Assembly (NCBI RefSeq): GCF_004402375.1
Contig: NZ_SOGJ01000022.1
Span: 62,001 to 126,000 of the forward strand
Origin: Cryobacterium breve
GTDB taxonomy: Bacteria > Actinomycetota > Actinomycetes > Actinomycetales > Microbacteriaceae
Direction: 5' to 3'
DNA length: 64,000 bases
Shown piece by piece: positions 60,926 to 64,000 of this stretch. The notes under the pieces were generated by a model. It made no database searches. It saw only the letters and a program-made list of their open reading frames with translations, and was not told where the DNA came from. Every line of letters begins with the position of its first letter. The stretch's first letter is position 1. The translations under genes were made by a program, and so were the position numbers.

Positions 60926-61309
60926 CTACTTGAGGGCTGCGGTGGCGCCGGCAGCTTCGAGAGCAGCCTTGCCCTTTTCGGCAGCTTCCTTGGAAACGCC
61001 TTCGAGGACGGCCTTCGGCGCGCCATCGACGACGGCCTTGGCCTCGCCGAGGCCCAGGCTGGTGAGCTCGCGCACAACCTTGATGACCTGGATCTTCTTG
61101 TCGCCGACAGCCTCGAGGATGACGTCGAAAGCGGACTGCTCTTCGACCTCTTCAGCGGGTGCAGCGGGACCAGCAGCGCCGGCAACGGCGACCGGAGCAG
61201 CAGCGGTGACCTCGAAGGTCTCCTCGAACGCCTTGACGAACTCGGAGAGCTCGATGAGGGTGAGGCCCTTGAACTGTTCGAGCAATTCCTCGGTGGAAAG
61301 CTTTGCCAT
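60926..61309 (-). CDS. rplL: Ribosomal protein L7/L12
   Basis: The 127-residue stalk protein has the N-terminal dimer domain ([21 protein letters not shown]), an Ala/Pro hinge with Glu, and the C-terminal domain with [21 protein letters not shown] and [16 protein letters not shown]. It recruits elongation factors to the ribosome. Follows rplJ by 52 bp in the same operon. Confidence 0.98.
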   Translation of the reverse strand: MAKLSTEELLEQFKGLTLIELSEFVKAFEETFEVTAAAPVAVAGAAGPAAPAEEVEEQSAFDVILEAVGDKKIQVIKVVRELTSLGLGEAKAVVDGAPKAVLEGVSKEAAEKGKAALEAAGATAALK

Positions 61310-61361
61310 GATTTTTCTCCCTATAGTTTCTTAGTTACTCACCGCGATGCCAGGCCGATGC

Positions 61362-61877
61362 CTAGTTCGCGGACTCCTGCTTCTCACGCAGCGCGTCGAT
61401 GGTGCGAACAGCCTTCGACAGTGGTGCGTTGAACAGATATGCGGCTCCGAACAGCGAGGCCTTGAATGCGCCGGCCAGCTTGGCCAGCAGCACTTCGCGG
61501 GACTCGAGGTCGGCGAGCTTGCCTACCTCTGCGGCGGTGAGCGGGTTACCGTCGAAGTAACCGCCCTTCACCACCAGGAGAGGGTTTGCCTTGGTGAAGG
61601 CACGCAGGGTCTTCGCAACGGCGACAGGGTCTCCGTGAACGAATGCGATTGCGGACGGACCGACAAGCTCGTCGTCAAACGACGTGATGCCGGCGTTGTT
61701 GGCCGCAATCTTGGTCAGCGTGTTCTTCACCACGGCGTACGTGGCGTCCGCACTGATGGAAACGCGCAGCGACTTGAGCTGCGCAACAGTGAGACCGCGG
61801 TACTCGGTGAGCAGAACGGCGGTCGAGCTCTGGAATTTCTCCGTAAGCTCGGCGACCGTTGCTTCCTTGTTCGCCAT
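61362..61877 (-). CDS. rplJ: Ribosomal protein L10
   Basis: The 171-residue protein begins [35 protein letters not shown] and has [13 protein letters not shown], the L10 hallmark; it holds the L7/L12 dimers. The ATG at 61877 has GAGGAG (AAGAGGAGCGCC) upstream. A leader with an attenuator hairpin precedes it. Confidence 0.98.
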   Translation of the reverse strand: MANKEATVAELTEKFQSSTAVLLTEYRGLTVAQLKSLRVSISADATYAVVKNTLTKIAANNAGITSFDDELVGPSAIAFVHGDPVAVAKTLRAFTKANPLLVVKGGYFDGNPLTAAEVGKLADLESREVLLAKLAGAFKASLFGAAYLFNAPLSKAVRTIDALREKQESAN

Positions 61878-62010
61878 GGCGCTCCTCTTGGTTTCATGTG
61901 CCGGTAGCCCGGGGAGCAGACATGAAAAAAGCTCCAGCGCAGGCGCCGGAGCTGGGAACACATTCCAGGGGAATGCAGTCTGACTTCGAATCCTGCGCGG
62001 GCCGTTCACG
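61878..62010 (-). ncRNA. rplJ 5' leader with L10(L8)-type regulatory structure
   Basis: The 130-nt leader is expected to bind the L10-L12 complex and so autoregulate the operon, as known for bacterial rplJL. It contains the hairpin with U6 tract at 61925-61953. I identify it by position and structure only. Confidence 0.55.
61925..61953 (-). terminator. Intrinsic terminator/attenuator in the rplJ leader
   Basis: On the minus strand AGCTCC-G-GCG, loop CCTG, CGC-T-GGAGCT is followed by TTTTTT, a classical intrinsic terminator, about 48 nt before the rplJ ATG. The only minus-strand gene it can affect is rplJ, so it may be an attenuator. Confidence 0.75.
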
Positions 62011-62145
62011 TGAATGAACCTTCGATTGCCCCTGTATTTCTACATGGCAATAACCGGCGGTCTTTGGCTTTGCCCAACGCTACGCGACGAGGATGCCCGG
62101 CGCAAATCGACATCCGTGACGAACCACCGTCGATGCGCGGAGAAA

Positions 62146-62178
62146 GTAGTTGACGAATGTCCACTACATGCATATAGT
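62146..62178 (+). promoter_or_regulatory. Promoter and operator of the DHA2 pump gene
   Basis: TTGACG (62150-62155), 17 nt, TATAGT (62173-62178) is a near-consensus promoter. The -35 is inside the palindrome GTAGTTGAC-GAAT-GTCCACTAC (62146-62167, 8 of 9 pairs), a likely MarR operator. Confidence 0.7.
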
Positions 62179-62208
62179 TGCAGCTTGTCAACAATCTTCA
62201 GGAGTCGC

Positions 62209-63888
62209 ATGTCCCGCGCCCAGCGCACCACCACACCCGCCTCGACCCGACGTGCCATCTCCGCCGACGGCAGCATGACCCAGCGCGAGGTGCTCGAGGC
62301 CCTGTCCGGACTGTTGCTGGGCATGTTCGTCTCGATCCTGGCCGGCACCGTGGTCGCCACCTCCATGCCGGTCATCATCTCCGACCTGCGCGGCGACCAG
62401 TCCGCCTACACCTGGGTGATCACGGCGACCCTGCTCGCCACCACCGTGAGCACGCCGATCTGGGGCAAGTTCGCCGACCTCTTCAACCGCAAACTGCTCA
62501 TCCAGCTTGCACTCGCGGTCTTCGTGATCGGCTCGGCGCTGGCTGGATTCTCCCAGGACACGGGCACCCTGATCGCATTCCGCGTGCTGCAGGGACTCGG
62601 TGCCGGCGGGCTCGCGGCGCTCAGCCAGATCATCATGGCCGACATCATCAGCCCCCGGGACCGAGGCAAGTACGCCGGCCTGTTCGGCGCCGTCATGGCC
62701 GTGGGCACGGTCGGCGGCCCCCTGCTCGGCGGGGTCGTGACGGATGCGTTCGGCTGGCGCTGGAACTTCTTCATCGCCCTGCCTGTCGCCATCGTCGCTA
62801 TCGTGCTGCTGCAGCGCACGCTGCACCTTCCGCCACGGATCAAGCGTGTGGTACGGATCGATTACCTCGGCGCCGTCCTGATCACCGGGGGCGTCTCGCT
62901 GCTGCTGATCTGGGTGACCCTGGCTGGAAGCCAGTTCGAATGGGCATCCGTCACCTCGTTCGCCATGGTTCTCGGCGCGGGCCTGCTGCTGATCCTGGCC
63001 GTGGTCGTGGAGTTCCGGGCGCCGGAGCCGATCATCCCGCTGGGCCTGTTCCGGAACCGCACCTTCACGCTGGCCACCATCGCCAGCATCTCGGTCGGCG
63101 TGGCCATGTTCGGCACCTCGGTGTTCCTCAGCCAATACATGCAGCTCGCGCGGGGCGCGACGCCGACCGAGTCCGGGCTGCTCACAATCCCGTTGATGGG
63201 CGGGCTCCTGATTTCGTCGACGTTCTTCGGTTCCCGGATCAGCCGCACCGGCAAGTGGAAGTCGATCATCGTCTCGGGCAGCGTGCTCGTGCTCGCGGGC
63301 CTGTTGCTGCTCGGCACCCTGAACTACCGCACAAGCCTGGTCTTCGTCGGCGTCTTCATGTTCGTCCTCGGCTCGGGCCTCGGAATGCTGATGCAGAACC
63401 TCGTGCTCGTGGTGCAGAACTCGATCGAGGTGAGCCACCTGGGCGTGGCCACCAGCGCGGTGACCTTCTTCCGCAGCCTCGGCGGCACCGTCGGCGTCTC
63501 AGTGCTGGGATCCGTTCTCGGCACGATCGTGGCGCAGCAGGTCAAGGACGGCGTCGGTTCGCTCAGCCCGGCCAACCAGGCGGCAGCCGCCGAGACCCTC
63601 GGGTCCGGGGCCATCCCCCACATCAACGCGCTTCCGGACGCCCTCCGCCTGCTGGTCGAATCGGCTTACGGCTCCGGCGTGGGCACCGTGTTCCTGCTCG
63701 GCGCCCCGCTGGCGGTGATCACACTCGTGATGGTGTCGCTGCTGCCCAATACCTCGCTCGGTGAGCAGAGCGCGATCGCGCGCGCCCACGCGGAGAACAC
63801 CGCCACCGACGGTCACCGTGAGCTCGAGGACGCCGAGGACTTGCTGATCGAGACAGGCAGCGTCCCGGCTCAGGCGACGCGTCAGTAG
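62209..63888 (+). CDS. DHA2 (EmrB/QacA)-family 14-helix MFS drug exporter
   Basis: The 559-residue protein has 14 predicted helices. ILAGTVVATSMPVIISDLRG (helix 1), GKFADLFNRKLLIQLALAV (motif A region) and GLGAGGLAALSQIIMADIISPRDRGKY (motif C region) are those of EmrB/QacA transporters. The start at 62209 has AGGAG 6-7 nt upstream. A MarR gene begins 9 bp after the stop. Confidence 0.94.
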   Translation: MSRAQRTTTPASTRRAISADGSMTQREVLEALSGLLLGMFVSILAGTVVATSMPVIISDLRGDQSAYTWVITATLLATTVSTPIWGKFADLFNRKLLIQLALAVFVIGSALAGFSQDTGTLIAFRVLQGLGAGGLAALSQIIMADIISPRDRGKYAGLFGAVMAVGTVGGPLLGGVVTDAFGWRWNFFIALPVAIVAIVLLQRTLHLPPRIKRVVRIDYLGAVLITGGVSLLLIWVTLAGSQFEWASVTSFAMVLGAGLLLILAVVVEFRAPEPIIPLGLFRNRTFTLATIASISVGVAMFGTSVFLSQYMQLARGATPTESGLLTIPLMGGLLISSTFFGSRISRTGKWKSIIVSGSVLVLAGLLLLGTLNYRTSLVFVGVFMFVLGSGLGMLMQNLVLVVQNSIEVSHLGVATSAVTFFRSLGGTVGVSVLGSVLGTIVAQQVKDGVGSLSPANQAAAAETLGSGAIPHINALPDALRLLVESAYGSGVGTVFLLGAPLAVITLVMVSLLPNTSLGEQSAIARAHAENTATDGHRELEDAEDLLIETGSVPAQATRQ

Positions 63889-63891
63889 TCT
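63886..63891 (+). promoter_or_regulatory. Predicted leaderless -10 element of the terminal MarR gene
   Basis: TAGTCT, overlapping the stop codon of the pump gene, then GTGACC, then ATG at 63898. Confidence 0.4.
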
Positions 63892-63897
63892 GTGACC

Positions 63898-64000
63898 ATG
63901 ACGAACCCGGCGGCACCCGAGACCGCTTCCGACACGGCGGCGGCGATCGCCGAGGTGGAGCAGGAGATGAGCATCCTGGCCGGTCATATCCGGGCCAGCA
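63898..64000 (+). CDS. MarR-family regulator, 5' end only (partial)
   Basis: Thirty-four codons before the right edge: MTNPAAPETASDTAAAIAEV then EQEMSILAGHIRAS. The amphipathic helix VEQEMSILAGHIRAS is the usual first helix of MarR proteins, and the position directly after an MFS pump with a MarR-type operator supports it. A GTG at 63892 is an alternative start. Confidence 0.7.
   Translation, partial: MTNPAAPETASDTAAAIAEVEQEMSILAGHIRAS

Noticed and set aside
62159-62178. NrdR box upstream of the DHA2 pump (ACTACATGCATATAGT)
   Set aside because: It looks like the box at 41866, but it is a single copy, part is simply the -10 TATAGT, and the surrounding palindrome fits a MarR operator better.

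Overview
The window is high-GC DNA packed with genes on both strands. It looks like the chromosome of an actinobacterium, most probably of the family Microbacteriaceae (Cryobacterium-like; an inference from gene content, not proven). The signs are an actinobacterial type VII (ESX-like) secretion locus, thioredoxin-fold-type ArsC proteins beside an ACR3 arsenite pump, a class Ib nrdHIEF cluster, LacI-controlled sugar ABC transporters, a gamma-butyrolactone-receptor-like TetR, and many genes whose start codon lies 6-7 nt after a TANNNT hexamer, which predicts leaderless mRNAs. I see no insertion sequence, prophage, CRISPR array, tRNA or rRNA.

Layout. 1-6 kb: truncated ktrB potassium-transporter start, two envelope proteins, a HerA-like ATPase, an FAD amine oxidase-like enzyme and a DUF805 membrane protein. 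6.1-19.8 kb: a type VII secretion island. Leftward run the secreted side (two WXG100-like proteins, a DUF6507 protein, a 769-aa polymorphic toxin ending in a TNT-like NAD+ glycohydrolase domain, and its probable immunity protein). Rightward run the machine genes (zinc-ribbon/RDD/FHA protein, DUF6177 protein, a small membrane protein, EccD, a ParA-like protein, EccC, a small unknown and a second ParA-like protein). 19.8-25.3 kb: saccharopine dehydrogenase-like enzyme, PAP2 phosphatase, Bcr/CflA drug exporter, DsbA-like thiol oxidoreductase, CHY zinc-finger protein. 25.3-29.3 kb: M23 peptidase, then an arsenic resistance cluster (arsR divergent from acr3-arsC-arsC). 29.4-37.8 kb: secreted glycoside hydrolase-like protein, MarR/Ohr pair, TetR, universal stress protein and secreted proteins. 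37.8-41.7 kb: nrdHIEF with paired NrdR boxes and DnaA boxes upstream. 42.3-49 kb: AbiEi-like protein between two copies of a 60-bp hairpin element, then a ChvE/GguAB-type monosaccharide ABC operon with a LacI regulator. 49.4-53.9 kb: metB-type enzyme, cystathionine beta-synthase and an ABC exporter in one operon. 54-59 kb: alpha-glucoside-type ABC operon with divergent LacI regulator and two identical operators. 59-64 kb: MarR-MFS operon, rplJ-rplL with a leader attenuator, a DHA2-family MFS pump and the start of another MarR gene.

The most unusual signals are: (i) the ESX-like locus, in which two ParA/MinD-like proteins and the second ATPase module of EccC all lack the P-loop lysine, and no eccE or mycP is present; (ii) three exactly 79-bp intergenic elements with near-perfect terminal inverted repeats (21128, 37168, 49253), one of which supplies the C-terminal codons and stop of the PAP2 gene; (iii) a pair of 93-102 bp palindromic elements bracketing the Bcr/CflA gene and a pair of 60-bp hairpin elements bracketing the AbiEi-like gene; (iv) a six-copy octamer microsatellite inside the sugar ABC operon; (v) a window-wide pattern of leaderless promoters.
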